Assembly: GCA_913778495.1 (NCBI GenBank)
Contig: CAJYVD010000013.1
Coordinates: 248,001-312,000 of the forward strand
Origin: an uncultured Pantoea sp.
Lineage (GTDB): Bacteria; Pseudomonadota; Gammaproteobacteria; Enterobacterales; Enterobacteriaceae
Length of the DNA stretch: 64,000 nt
Direction: 5' to 3'
A program made the position numbers and the translations under genes. The notes below the pieces were generated by a model. It was not told the DNA's origin. It saw only the letters and a list, made by a program, of their open reading frames with translations, and made no database searches. This document shows, one piece after another, positions 36,020-44,278 of the stretch. The stretch's first letter is position 1. Each line of letters starts with the position of its first letter.

Positions 36020-36981
36020 CAACAAAATATTTTGCCCTGCTGACCAATCAGGGCGCGGCACTGCTGGCGAACGCCGCCGCGCTCGGCAAGAAAGTGAACA
36101 TCACGTCAATGGCCGTCGGCGACGGCGGCGGCACGCTGCCCACGCCCGACCCGGCGCAGACGAAGCTTATCGGCGAAAAGCGTCGCGCGCAGCTTAACTC
36201 GCTCTCAGTCGACGCGGCCAACAGCAGCCAGATCATCGCCGAGCAGGTTATCCCGGAAAGCGAGGGCGGCTTCTGGATTCGTGAGGTTGGCCTGTATGAC
36301 GCCGACGGCGTGCTGGTTGCCGTGGCGAACTGCGCCGAAACCTACAAGCCGCAGCTGGCCGAGGGCAGCGGTCGCACGCAGACCGTGCGCATGATTTTGA
36401 TTGTGAACAGCACCACCGCCATGACGCTGAAAATCGATCCGTCCGTGGTGCTGGCAACGCGCCAGTACGTTGACAACATGGCGATCGAGGTCAGAGGGTA
36501 CGCCGACGAGCTGATGAGCAGCCACCTTAAAGCCGCCAATCCGCACGGGCAGTATCTGCTCACCGAGAACGCGCTGAAAGAGCTGAAAGATGGCGGGCTG
36601 AGTGCGAAGGTGCTCGCAAACCTCGGCCTGAAAGCGGCGGCGCTGCGCGACGTGGGCACCGGCACAAACCAGATCCCTGATATCAGCGCATTTACCGGCG
36701 GCCTGCTGACAAACGGCTGGGCTAAGCTTCCGCTCGCCGGTGGCACCTCGCTGATTGTGCAGGCGGGGAGCTACTCGTCATCGGATTCGGTCTCTCAGTC
36801 GTTCAAGCTCAACTTCCCGATAGCCTTCCCGAAAGGGTGCACCGGGCTGGTGCTGACCGCGTGGCAGGGCGAAGCGGGTGTGATTTACGGTCACACCGGC
36901 AGGAATGCCACGGGCGCGACCATCAAGCGCGCGTCGGTAAACACACCGTTTTATTTTGACTGGATTGCCGTGGGGGAATAA
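36016..36981 (+). CDS. Tail fibre protein GpH (short)
   Basis: A 321-residue fibre. The N-terminal 160 residues are the conserved P2 H baseplate-attachment domain (YFALLTNQGAALLANAAALGKKVNITSMAVGDGGG, GGFWIREVGLYDADGVLVAVAN). Next come the ANPHGQYLLTENALKEL motif and a small distal domain ending in FYFDWIAVGE. The P2 H fibre is more than twice as long, so host recognition must use a very short distal part. It is followed directly by its assembly chaperone G. Confidence 0.92.
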   Translation: MTTKYFALLTNQGAALLANAAALGKKVNITSMAVGDGGGTLPTPDPAQTKLIGEKRRAQLNSLSVDAANSSQIIAEQVIPESEGGFWIREVGLYDADGVLVAVANCAETYKPQLAEGSGRTQTVRMILIVNSTTAMTLKIDPSVVLATRQYVDNMAIEVRGYADELMSSHLKAANPHGQYLLTENALKELKDGGLSAKVLANLGLKAAALRDVGTGTNQIPDISAFTGGLLTNGWAKLPLAGGTSLIVQAGSYSSSDSVSQSFKLNFPIAFPKGCTGLVLTAWQGEAGVIYGHTGRNATGATIKRASVNTPFYFDWIAVGE

Positions 36982-37397
36982 TGGAATCGTACAGCTACAG
37001 TGCCAACAGTAATGCGTTTTACGCCAACAGCCTCAAAGCCAGCTATGCCGACTGGCCGGGGGATGCGGTGAAAGTCAGCGCCGGAGTTTTTGAGGAATAC
37101 AGCAAGGCGCCGCCAGAGGGCAAAGTCCGCACCGCCGGGGCTGGCGGCCTGCCCGCATGGGCCGATATTCCGCCTCCCAGCGCCGAGGAGAGCGTGGAGC
37201 AGGCCCGGCTACAGTTCAGCACCCTGATGCAGATAGCCGACGGCAAAATCCGGCCCCTGAGCGACGCGCAGGAGCTGGGGATCGCAACCGATGAGGAAGC
37301 CGCACAGCTCAGGGCGTGGAAAACCTACCGGGTGATGCTGAACCGCGTGGACACGTCGCAAGCGCCGGTAACGGACTGGCCCGACGCGCCGGAGTAA
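36981..37397 (+). CDS. Tail fibre assembly protein GpG
   Basis: A 138-residue chaperone of the caudo-TAP family needed to trimerise the fibre. It contains GDAVKVSAGVFEEYSKAPPEGKV and the C-terminal TDEEAAQLRAWKTYRVMLNRVDTSQAPVTDWPDAP, which defines the family. The start overlaps the H stop. Confidence 0.93.
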   Translation: MESYSYSANSNAFYANSLKASYADWPGDAVKVSAGVFEEYSKAPPEGKVRTAGAGGLPAWADIPPPSAEESVEQARLQFSTLMQIADGKIRPLSDAQELGIATDEEAAQLRAWKTYRVMLNRVDTSQAPVTDWPDAPE

Positions 37398-37404
37398 GCC
37401 TGGT

Positions 37405-37426
37405 CATTCCCGCCCGCGCGGGAATG
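37405..37426. repeat. REP-like hairpin between G and FI
   Basis: CATTCCCGC-CCGC-GCGGGAATG is a perfect 9-bp palindrome with a four-base loop and no T tract. Palindromes of this ATTCCCGC/GCGGGAAT kind are common scattered repeats in proteobacteria. It could also end transcription from G. Confidence 0.55.
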
Positions 37427-37525
37427 CCGCTATCTGTCCGCTCATATTCCAGCAAACCGCAACCGCATGCACCTGCCCGCCTGTACTGACACCCTGAGCA
37501 CACCGCTAACCAGGAGTGCATCAGA

Positions 37526-38695
37526 ATGTCTGATTATCATCACGGTGTCCGCATTGTCGAAGTCAACGACGGCACGCGCACCCTTTCCACCGTCTCGACG
37601 TCGGTCGTGGGCATGGTCTGCACCGCGCAGGACGCGGACGCAACCAGCTTCCCGCTGAACACGCCCGTGCTCATCACCAACGTGCAGGCCGCCGTCGGCA
37701 GAGCGGGCAAAAAAGGCACGCTTGCCGCCGCGCTGCAGGCCATCGCCGACCAGTCAAAACCCGTCACCGTCGTGGTGCGCGTGGCCGAGGGCGCCGACGA
37801 GGCCGAAACCGCGTCCAACGTCATCGGCGGCACCGACGAAAACGGTCAGTACACCGGCATGAAAGCGCTGCTCGCCGCGCAGTCACAGCTCGACGTCAAG
37901 CCGCGCATTCTCGGTGCACCGGGGCTGGATTCGCCGGAGGTTGCCGCCGCCCTTGCCAGTATTGCGCAGCAGCTACGCGGCTTTGCCTACGTCTCGGCGT
38001 GGGGCTGCAAAACAATCTCCGAGGCCCGCCAGTACCGCCAGAGTTTCAGCCAGCGCGAGCTGATGATTATCTGGCCGGACTTTCTCGCGTGGAACACCGC
38101 GACCAGCCAATCCGACACCGCCTGGGCCACCGCCCGCGCGCTCGGCCTGCGCGCGAAAATCGACAACGACACCGGCTGGCACAAAACCCTGTCAAACGTT
38201 GGCGTCAACGGCGTAACCGGGATTTCGGCGTCGGTGTTCTGGGATTTACAGCAGACCGGCACCGATGCCGACCTGCTCAACGAGGCGGACGTCACCACGC
38301 TGATACGCAAGGAAGGCTTCCGCTTCTGGGGCAACCGCACCTGCAGCGACGATCCGCTGTTCCAGTTTGAGAACTACACCCGCACGGCGCAGGTGCTGGC
38401 CGACACCATCGCCGAGGGCCACATGTGGGCGGTTGATAAGCCGCTGACGCCGGTACTGGTCAGCGAAATTATTGCGGGCATCAACGCCAAATTCCGCGAA
38501 ATGGTCAGCGGCGGCTACCTGCTGGGCGCGTCAGCCTGGTACGACGAGAGCGCCAACACGAAGGAAACCCTCAAGGCGGGCAAGCTCTTTATCGATTACG
38601 ACTACACGCCGGTGCCGCCGCTGGAAGACCTGACCTTCCGCCAGCGCATCACCGACACCTATCTGGCGAACTTCGCCGCATCCGTGAACAGCTGA
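37526..38695 (+). CDS. Tail sheath protein GpFI
   Basis: A 389-residue contractile sheath subunit of P2 FI type and similar length (396). It starts MSDYHHGVRIVEVNDGTRTLSTVSTSVVGMVCTA. The end has KLFIDYDYTPVPPLEDLTFRQRITDTYLANFA, both strongly conserved. AGGAGTG precedes ATG 37526. Confidence 0.95.
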   Translation: MSDYHHGVRIVEVNDGTRTLSTVSTSVVGMVCTAQDADATSFPLNTPVLITNVQAAVGRAGKKGTLAAALQAIADQSKPVTVVVRVAEGADEAETASNVIGGTDENGQYTGMKALLAAQSQLDVKPRILGAPGLDSPEVAAALASIAQQLRGFAYVSAWGCKTISEARQYRQSFSQRELMIIWPDFLAWNTATSQSDTAWATARALGLRAKIDNDTGWHKTLSNVGVNGVTGISASVFWDLQQTGTDADLLNEADVTTLIRKEGFRFWGNRTCSDDPLFQFENYTRTAQVLADTIAEGHMWAVDKPLTPVLVSEIIAGINAKFREMVSGGYLLGASAWYDESANTKETLKAGKLFIDYDYTPVPPLEDLTFRQRITDTYLANFAASVNS

Positions 38696-38707
38696 GGAGC
38701 CGGATAA

Positions 38708-39217
38708 ATGGCACTGCCACGCAAACTGAAAGGCATGAACCTTTTCAACAACGCCAACAGCTATCAGGGCGTCGTCACCGCCGTCACCCTGCCCAAGCTG
38801 GCACGCAAGCTCGACCCGTTTCGCGCGGGCGGCATGAGCGGCGCCGCCCACATCGATAACGGACTGGAAGACGACGCGCTGGATATGGAGTGGAGTATTG
38901 GCGGCATGGACGAGCTGGTGTTATCGCAGTGGGGCGCCGCTGACATTCCCCTGCGCTTTACCGGCTCCTACCAGCGCGACGACACCGGCGAGGAGATTGC
39001 CGTGGAAATTGAGGTGCGCGGCAAGCATCAGAGCTTTGACTTTGGCGAGGCCAAACAGGGCGAAGACACCGAGACCAAAATCACCAGCAAGAACACCTAT
39101 TACAAGCTGACGTTTAACGGCAAGGAGCTTATTGAAATCGACACCATCAACATGGTGGAGAGGGTGAACGGTGTGGATCGCCTTGAGCAGCGCCGCAAAA
39201 ACATCGGCCTCGTATAA
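38708..39217 (+). CDS. Tail tube protein GpFII
   Basis: A 169-residue tube subunit of P2 FII type (172). It contains ALPRKLKGMNLFNNANSYQGVVTAVTLPKLARKLDPFRAGGM and the end YYKLTFNGKELIEIDTINMVERVNGVDRLEQRR. GAGGAGC lies upstream. It follows the sheath gene by 12 bases. Confidence 0.95.
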   Translation: MALPRKLKGMNLFNNANSYQGVVTAVTLPKLARKLDPFRAGGMSGAAHIDNGLEDDALDMEWSIGGMDELVLSQWGAADIPLRFTGSYQRDDTGEEIAVEIEVRGKHQSFDFGEAKQGEDTETKITSKNTYYKLTFNGKELIEIDTINMVERVNGVDRLEQRRKNIGLV

Positions 39218-39279
39218 CCCTGACGCCAGCGCCCGTGCGGTGCTGGCATACCTGACCACAGTGAACAGAGACTGACCCC

Positions 39280-39558
39280 ATGGAAAAGAACGAAAGCACC
39301 GTTGTACTGGAAACCCCGCTCGTGCGCGGCGAGACCGAAATCACTCAGGTCGAACTGATTAAACCGAACGCCGGGGCGCTGCGCGGCGTGCGTTTGGCAG
39401 ACCTCGCCGGTTCGGACGTGGATTCGCTTATTACGGTGCTGCCGCGCATCACGCAGCCATCGCTGACCAAATCCGAATGCACCAGCCTTGACCCCGCCGA
39501 CCTGATTGCGCTGGCGGGCAAGGTGATCGGTTTTTTATCGCCGAAGTCGGCGGAGTAA
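39280..39558 (+). CDS. Tail assembly chaperone GpE
   Basis: A 92-residue P2 E homologue (VRGETEITQVELIKPNAGALRGVRLADLAG). It precedes the tape measure gene and acts in tail length control. Near its end, the heptamer T-TTT-TTA (39531-39537) allows a -1 frameshift into the E' frame. This gives the longer E+E' protein, as in P2 and as G/GT in lambda. Confidence 0.92.
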   Translation: MEKNESTVVLETPLVRGETEITQVELIKPNAGALRGVRLADLAGSDVDSLITVLPRITQPSLTKSECTSLDPADLIALAGKVIGFLSPKSAE

Positions 39559-39716
39559 GCTGGCCGCCCGGCCTCACGGTCAACGACCTGATGGCCGACA
39601 TAGCCACGGTGTTCCACTGGCCGCCCTCCGAAATGTACGACATGCCGCTGGCCGAGCTGATGAACTGGCGGCATAAAGCCTTTACCCGCAGCGGAGCAAC
39701 CCCGGATGAGCAATAA
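39531..39716 (+). CDS. E' extension, made by -1 frameshift on E
   Basis: After a -1 slip at 39531-39537 the frame reads FIAEVGVSWPPGLTVNDL, continues to MYDMPLAELMNWRHKAF and stops at 39714-39716, ten bases into T. This matches P2 E' in position and motif (WHxxEMxxMPLxELxxWR-like). There is no start codon with a ribosome site in this frame, so frameshifting is the only likely way to make it. Confidence 0.85.
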   Translation, partial: FFIAEVGGVSWPPGLTVNDLMADIATVFHWPPSEMYDMPLAELMNWRHKAFTRSGATPDEQ

Positions 39717-42171
39717 CCTCAAAATACAGGTGCTGCTTAATGCAGTCGACAAAGCCACGCGCCCGTTTAAAGCCGTTGAGCAAGCGGCGAAGGGGCTCGC
39801 CTCGGAAATCCGCCAGACGCAGACCACCATCAAAGAGCTGGACGCGCAGGCGGGTAAAATCGACGGCTTTCGCAAAACCAGCACGCAGCTCGCCGTGACG
39901 CAGCAGAAGCTCAGGGAAGCCAAAGCCGAGGCTGAATCGCTGGCGGTGGCCTTCCGCAACGCGGAGCGGCCCACCGCACAGCAGGCCCGCGCGCTGGAAA
40001 AAGCCCGGCTGGCCGCCTCTGAGCTGCAGACCAAATCGAACGCGCTGCGCCTGTCGGTGCAGCAGCAACGCGAGGCGCTTAACGCGGCGGGCATCTCCAC
40101 GCGCAACCTGAGCACCGAGCAGCAGCGGCTTAAATCCGCCTCGGCAATGGCAACCCTGAGCCTTGGCCGACAAAAGCAGGAGCTGCAGCGGCTGAACGCG
40201 CAGCAGGAACGTCTCAACCGTACCAGCGAGCGCTACCGGCGCGGGCAGGAGCTGTCGTCTAAGGTACGCAATGCCGGTGCGGCTGGCGTCGGCGCTGCGA
40301 CAGTGGGCGCCATGGCAGCAAAAGCGGTGCTGACGCCGGGTTTCGACTTTACGCAGAAAAATTCAGAGCTGCAGGCCGTGCTGGGCGTGGCAAAAGACTC
40401 AGCAGAAATGATTGCGCTGCGCGCGCAGGCCCGCCAGCTTGGTGATACCACGGCGGCGTCCTCAGACGATGCGGCGGGGGCGCAGATTATCGTTGCCAAA
40501 GGCGGTGGCGATGCTGCCGCCATTCAGGCGATCACGCCGGTAACGCTCAATATGGCACTGGCGAACAAGCGCACCATGGAGGAAAACGCCGGGTTACTGA
40601 TGGGCATGAAATCCGCGTTCGGGCTGTCGAATGACAACGTCGCCCATATCGGCGACGTGCTTTCCATGACCATGAATAAAACCGCCGCTGACTTTGACGG
40701 CATGAGCGATGCGCTGACCTATGCCGCACCGGTCGCCAAAAATGCCGGTGTCAGTATTGAGCAGACGGCCGCCATGATAGGCGCTTTGCACGACGCGAAA
40801 ATCACCGGCTCTATGGCCGGGACGGGTAGCCGGGCCGTGCTGAGCCGCTTGCAGGCACCCACCGGCGAGGCACATAAAGCCATCACCGAGCTGGGCATTA
40901 AAACAGCCGACAGCAAGGGCAACACGCGGCCCATCTTTACCCTGCTGAAAGAAATGCAGGCGAGTTTTGATCGTCACAAGCTGGGAACGGGCCAGCGCGC
41001 AGAGTACATGAAAACCATCTTCGGCGAGGAGGCAAGCTCCTCGGCGGCGGTGCTGATGTCTGCGGCCTCATCGGGGAAGCTCGACAGCCTGACTCAGGCG
41101 TTTAAAGCCTCCGACGGCAAAACCGCCGAGCTGGTAAGCGTGATGCAGGATAACCTCGGCGGCGATCTCAAAGAGCTGCAGTCAGCCTATGAGGCCATAG
41201 GTACCGACCTGTTTGACCAGCAGGAAGGCGGCTTGCGCAACATCACCCAGGGTACGGCAGAGTTTCTGCTGACCATCGATAAATGGATAAAGGCTAATCC
41301 TCAACTTGCAAGCGGCCTGGGTAAGGTTGCGGCTGCGGGGTTGATTATTGTGGGTGCGCTGGGAGCCATCGGGCTGGTTGCGTGGCCGGTTATATCGGGC
41401 GTGAATGCGCTGATTGCCGGGGCAGGTATTCTCGGTCCGGTTTTCACTGCCGTGGGCGGAGCAATTGCTGGCGCGCTCGGCGCCATTACGCTGCCTGTTG
41501 TCGCCCTTGCGGCAGCCATCGTTGCCGGTGCGCTACTGGTGCGCAAATACTGGGAACCCATCAGCGCATTTATCGCAGGCATGGCCGAGGGATTCACCGC
41601 GGCGATGGGGCCAATAAGCGAAGCATTCAGCCCGTTGAAACCTGTGTTTGAGTGGCTAACGGGCAAGTTAAAAGAGCTGTGGGACTGGTTTGGCAGGCTG
41701 CTGGAGCCGGTGAAATCGACGCAGGCGGAGCTTGCCAGCGCCGGTGAGATGGGCAGGAAATTCGGGAACATGCTGGCGGAGGCGCTGAAAATGCCGGGCG
41801 AAGCCCTTAATCAGCTGCGCAGCGGCATCGACTGGGTGCTGGAAAAGCTGGGCATTATCGATACCAAATCCGACGGCCTGAAAAATAAAATACCTGAATC
41901 GCCCGACCCGGTTGCCACGGGCGGCGCGGGCTATAACCCCGGCGGCCTGCAGTACAACCCCGCATTGGGTGGCGCGGCCTACCGTCCAATCCCTTCGCCG
42001 TCGGCAGGCGGTGGCATGCAGGACAACAGCCAGAATACCTACAACTACGAAATTAAAATGCATCCGGGAATGAGCAAAGATGAAGTGCTGTCAATGATGG
42101 CCGAGCATCAGGCCAGACAGCAGCGCAACCGGCAGGCACAGAACCGCAGCAAAATGGGCTGGGAGGATTAA
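39706..42171 (+). CDS. Tape measure protein GpT
   Basis: An 821-residue protein (P2 T has 815) that sets tail length. The N-terminus is a long coiled coil (VDKATRPFKAVEQAAKGLASEIRQTQTTIKELDAQ). The middle has the TP901-type core (AKDSAEMIALRAQARQLGDTTAASSDDAAGAQ, MSDALTYAAPVAKNAGVSIEQTAAMIGAL). Membrane-like segments lie around residues 535-610. The end (KMHPGMSKDEVLSMMAEHQARQQRN) is typical. Confidence 0.95.
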   Translation: MSNNLKIQVLLNAVDKATRPFKAVEQAAKGLASEIRQTQTTIKELDAQAGKIDGFRKTSTQLAVTQQKLREAKAEAESLAVAFRNAERPTAQQARALEKARLAASELQTKSNALRLSVQQQREALNAAGISTRNLSTEQQRLKSASAMATLSLGRQKQELQRLNAQQERLNRTSERYRRGQELSSKVRNAGAAGVGAATVGAMAAKAVLTPGFDFTQKNSELQAVLGVAKDSAEMIALRAQARQLGDTTAASSDDAAGAQIIVAKGGGDAAAIQAITPVTLNMALANKRTMEENAGLLMGMKSAFGLSNDNVAHIGDVLSMTMNKTAADFDGMSDALTYAAPVAKNAGVSIEQTAAMIGALHDAKITGSMAGTGSRAVLSRLQAPTGEAHKAITELGIKTADSKGNTRPIFTLLKEMQASFDRHKLGTGQRAEYMKTIFGEEASSSAAVLMSAASSGKLDSLTQAFKASDGKTAELVSVMQDNLGGDLKELQSAYEAIGTDLFDQQEGGLRNITQGTAEFLLTIDKWIKANPQLASGLGKVAAAGLIIVGALGAIGLVAWPVISGVNALIAGAGILGPVFTAVGGAIAGALGAITLPVVALAAAIVAGALLVRKYWEPISAFIAGMAEGFTAAMGPISEAFSPLKPVFEWLTGKLKELWDWFGRLLEPVKSTQAELASAGEMGRKFGNMLAEALKMPGEALNQLRSGIDWVLEKLGIIDTKSDGLKNKIPESPDPVATGGAGYNPGGLQYNPALGGAAYRPIPSPSAGGGMQDNSQNTYNYEIKMHPGMSKDEVLSMMAEHQARQQRNRQAQNRSKMGWED

Positions 42172-42174
42172 CCG

Positions 42175-42702
42175 ATGATGATGATTTACGGCATGCTGCC
42201 CTTCATGCGCCAGACGCTGCCCTACGGTGAGCTGCAGCAGACAATCGACTATCGCTGGCCGGGTAATAACCGCTTCGGGCTGCGTCCGGCGGCGCAGTTC
42301 ATCGGGCCGGGTGATGAAAAAATTACGCTATCAGGCGAGCTGCGCCCTGAAATCACCGGCGGTGCGGTATCCCTGACAACAATACGACTGCTTGCCGATC
42401 AGGGGATGGCGTGGCCGCTGATTGGCGGCAGCGGCATGATTTACGGCATGTACGTGATTGAAAGTATCACGAACGCGCACAGCGAATTTTTTCCCAATGG
42501 CGCCGCCAGCAAGATCATGTTCACGCTCAACCTTAAACGCGTTGATGAGTCTCTTACCGCCATGTTCGGCGATCTGAAACAGCAGGCTGACGGGCTTATC
42601 AGTGGCGCCGGTAATCTGCCGGGGCGACTCACGCAGGCGATAGATAGCGTGAAATCGGCCGCCGGTAAGCTCATTTCTACGGCGGGAGGTTTTTTAGAAT
42701 GA
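42175..42702 (+). CDS. Tail protein GpU
   Basis: A 175-residue P2 U homologue (MMMIYGMLPFMRQTLPYGELQQTIDYRWPGNNRFG...GMIYGMYVIESIT...FTLNLKRVDESL). It is a tail tip/tube initiator component. It starts three bases after T and overlaps D by four bases. Confidence 0.94.
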   Translation: MMMIYGMLPFMRQTLPYGELQQTIDYRWPGNNRFGLRPAAQFIGPGDEKITLSGELRPEITGGAVSLTTIRLLADQGMAWPLIGGSGMIYGMYVIESITNAHSEFFPNGAASKIMFTLNLKRVDESLTAMFGDLKQQADGLISGAGNLPGRLTQAIDSVKSAAGKLISTAGGFLE

Positions 42703-43874
42703 CGGGTATCAGCAGCCTCCCGGTGAAGATGGGCGCCCGACTCGCGCCCGATTTCACGCTCAGGGTGAACGCGAAGGACGTCACGACCAGCATCCGGGAC
42801 CGGCTGATCTCTCTGACGCTGACGGACAACCGGGGATTTGAGGCCGATCAGCTGGACATTGAGTTGGACGACGCCGACGGGCAGCTGGCAATGCCCGCGC
42901 GCGGCGCAGAAATTGAGCTTTTCCTCGGCTGGCAGGGAAAGCCACTACACGGAAAAGGTGCGTTTATTGTGGATGAAGTGGAGCATCATGGCGCGCCGGA
43001 CACCATGACCATTCGCGCCCGCAGCGCCGATTTTCGCGGCTCGCTCAATTCGCGTCGTGAAGTCTCCTATCACGACACAAGCCTCGGGGAAATCGTGGCG
43101 CAGATTGCCGGTCGCAACAAGCTGCAGCCTGTGCTGGCTGAGGGCTTTAGCACCCTCGCCGTGCAGCATATTGACCAGACGCAGGAGACCGACGCCAAAT
43201 TCCTGACCCGCCTTGCGACGCTGTTTGGCGCCGTGGCAGCCATCAAAGCGGGGAAACTGCTGTTTATAAGGCCGGGGAGCGGCGTCACGATCAGCGGCAA
43301 GCCCATTCCACAGATGACCATCACCCGGCAGGACGGCGACCGGCACACGTTCAGCATCGCAGACCGGGGCGCTTATACCGGTGTCTCGGCGAGCTGGCTG
43401 CACACCAAAGATCCGAAGCCGAAGAAAGTTAAGGTGAAGCGCAAGCCGAAGATAAAACACCTGCGCGCGCTTGAGCACCCGGCGGCTAAAAAGAAAAAGG
43501 CAGCCACGGTTAAAACTCCGGAGGCCAGAGAGGGCGATTATCTGGCCGGCACCGAAGACAACGTGTTTACGCTGACGACCGTTTACGCAACCAAGGCCGC
43601 AGCGATGCGGGCGGCTAGGGCGAAATGGGATAAGCTACAGCGCGGCGTCGCTGAGTTCTCGCTCACGCTGGCAATCGGACGAGCCGATCTTTACCCTGAA
43701 ACGCCGGTTAAGGTCAGTGGTTTTAAATCTGTGATTGATGCACAGCCGTGGCTAATCAGTAAGGTGACGCACAGTCTTGGCGATGGCGGATATACCACGC
43801 AGCTTGATTTCGAAGTTCTGCTTTCGGATGTTGAGTACGAGTCAGTGCAAGAGGATGAAACGGAAACCGTCTAA
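42699..43874 (+). CDS. Late control/tail hub protein GpD
   Basis: A 391-residue P2 D homologue (387), the baseplate hub related to gp27. The core LTLTDNRGFEADQLDIELDDADGQLAMPARGAEIELFLGW and SRREVSYHDTSLGEIVAQIAGRNKL is typical. A basic linker (KKVKVKRKPKIKHL...AAKKKKAATVK) splits the two halves. The end LDFEVLLSDVEYESV is conserved. Confidence 0.94.
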   Translation: MTGISSLPVKMGARLAPDFTLRVNAKDVTTSIRDRLISLTLTDNRGFEADQLDIELDDADGQLAMPARGAEIELFLGWQGKPLHGKGAFIVDEVEHHGAPDTMTIRARSADFRGSLNSRREVSYHDTSLGEIVAQIAGRNKLQPVLAEGFSTLAVQHIDQTQETDAKFLTRLATLFGAVAAIKAGKLLFIRPGSGVTISGKPIPQMTITRQDGDRHTFSIADRGAYTGVSASWLHTKDPKPKKVKVKRKPKIKHLRALEHPAAKKKKAATVKTPEAREGDYLAGTEDNVFTLTTVYATKAAAMRAARAKWDKLQRGVAEFSLTLAIGRADLYPETPVKVSGFKSVIDAQPWLISKVTHSLGDGGYTTQLDFEVLLSDVEYESVQEDETETV

Positions 43875-43951
43875 TTGAACTGTAATTTGCAAACTGCGAC
43901 TTGCTTATTCAAAATTAGCACTCGTCGCCCTCCTCTGCCAAGGATTTCAAT

Positions 43952-44170
43952 ATGATGCATTGCCCTCTATGCCAGACTGCCGCGCATGCAAAAAGCAGCC
44001 GTTACGTTTCTAAAGAAACCAAAGAGCGTTATCACCAGTGCCAGAACATCAACTGCAGTTGCACTTTTAAAACGCTTGAATCTGTCGCAGGAATAATCGT
44101 TTCGCCCGGCCAGGTTAATAAAGTTCCGTCCTACTCCACACAACAACATCAGCCTTCCCTACTTCACTAA
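43952..44170 (+). CDS. Late transcription activator Ogr
   Basis: A 72-residue Ogr/Delta zinc-finger protein (MMHCPLCQTAAHAKSSRYVSKETKERYHQCQNINCSCTFKTLE), with the Cys pattern CxxC...CxxxxC. It activates the phage late promoters through the RNA polymerase alpha subunit. It follows D in the usual place, and a terminator lies just downstream. Confidence 0.95.
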   Translation: MMHCPLCQTAAHAKSSRYVSKETKERYHQCQNINCSCTFKTLESVAGIIVSPGQVNKVPSYSTQQHQPSLLH

Positions 44171-44173
44171 TTT

Positions 44174-44195
44174 AGCCCGCACTGCGGGCTTTTTC
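44174..44195 (+). terminator. Terminator after ogr
   Basis: The stem AGCCCGC / GCGGGCT with loop ACT is followed by TTTTT. It begins four bases after the ogr stop and separates late transcription from int. Confidence 0.85.
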
Positions 44196-44220
44196 ATGTT
44201 TACAATGCCCAAATCAAACA

Positions 44221-44249
44221 TTGAATACTGTATTTGCATACAGTATTTT
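44221..44249 (+). promoter_or_regulatory. LexA box inside the integrase promoter
   Basis: TACTGTATTTGCATACAGTA (44226-44245) matches the LexA consensus at 17 of 20 positions with perfect arms. It lies between a -35-like TTGAAT (44221-44226) and a -10-like TATTTT (44244-44249), separated by 17 bases. The int start is 30 bases downstream of the -10. LexA should repress int directly. Confidence 0.82.
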
Positions 44250-44278
44250 AGCCTGCGTTTTTAAAATGGAGGCAGGCA

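Noticed and set aside
39345-40217. Open frame of 290 codons opposite E and T
   Set aside because: Cys/Arg/Ser-rich composition typical of an antisense shadow; no start signal.
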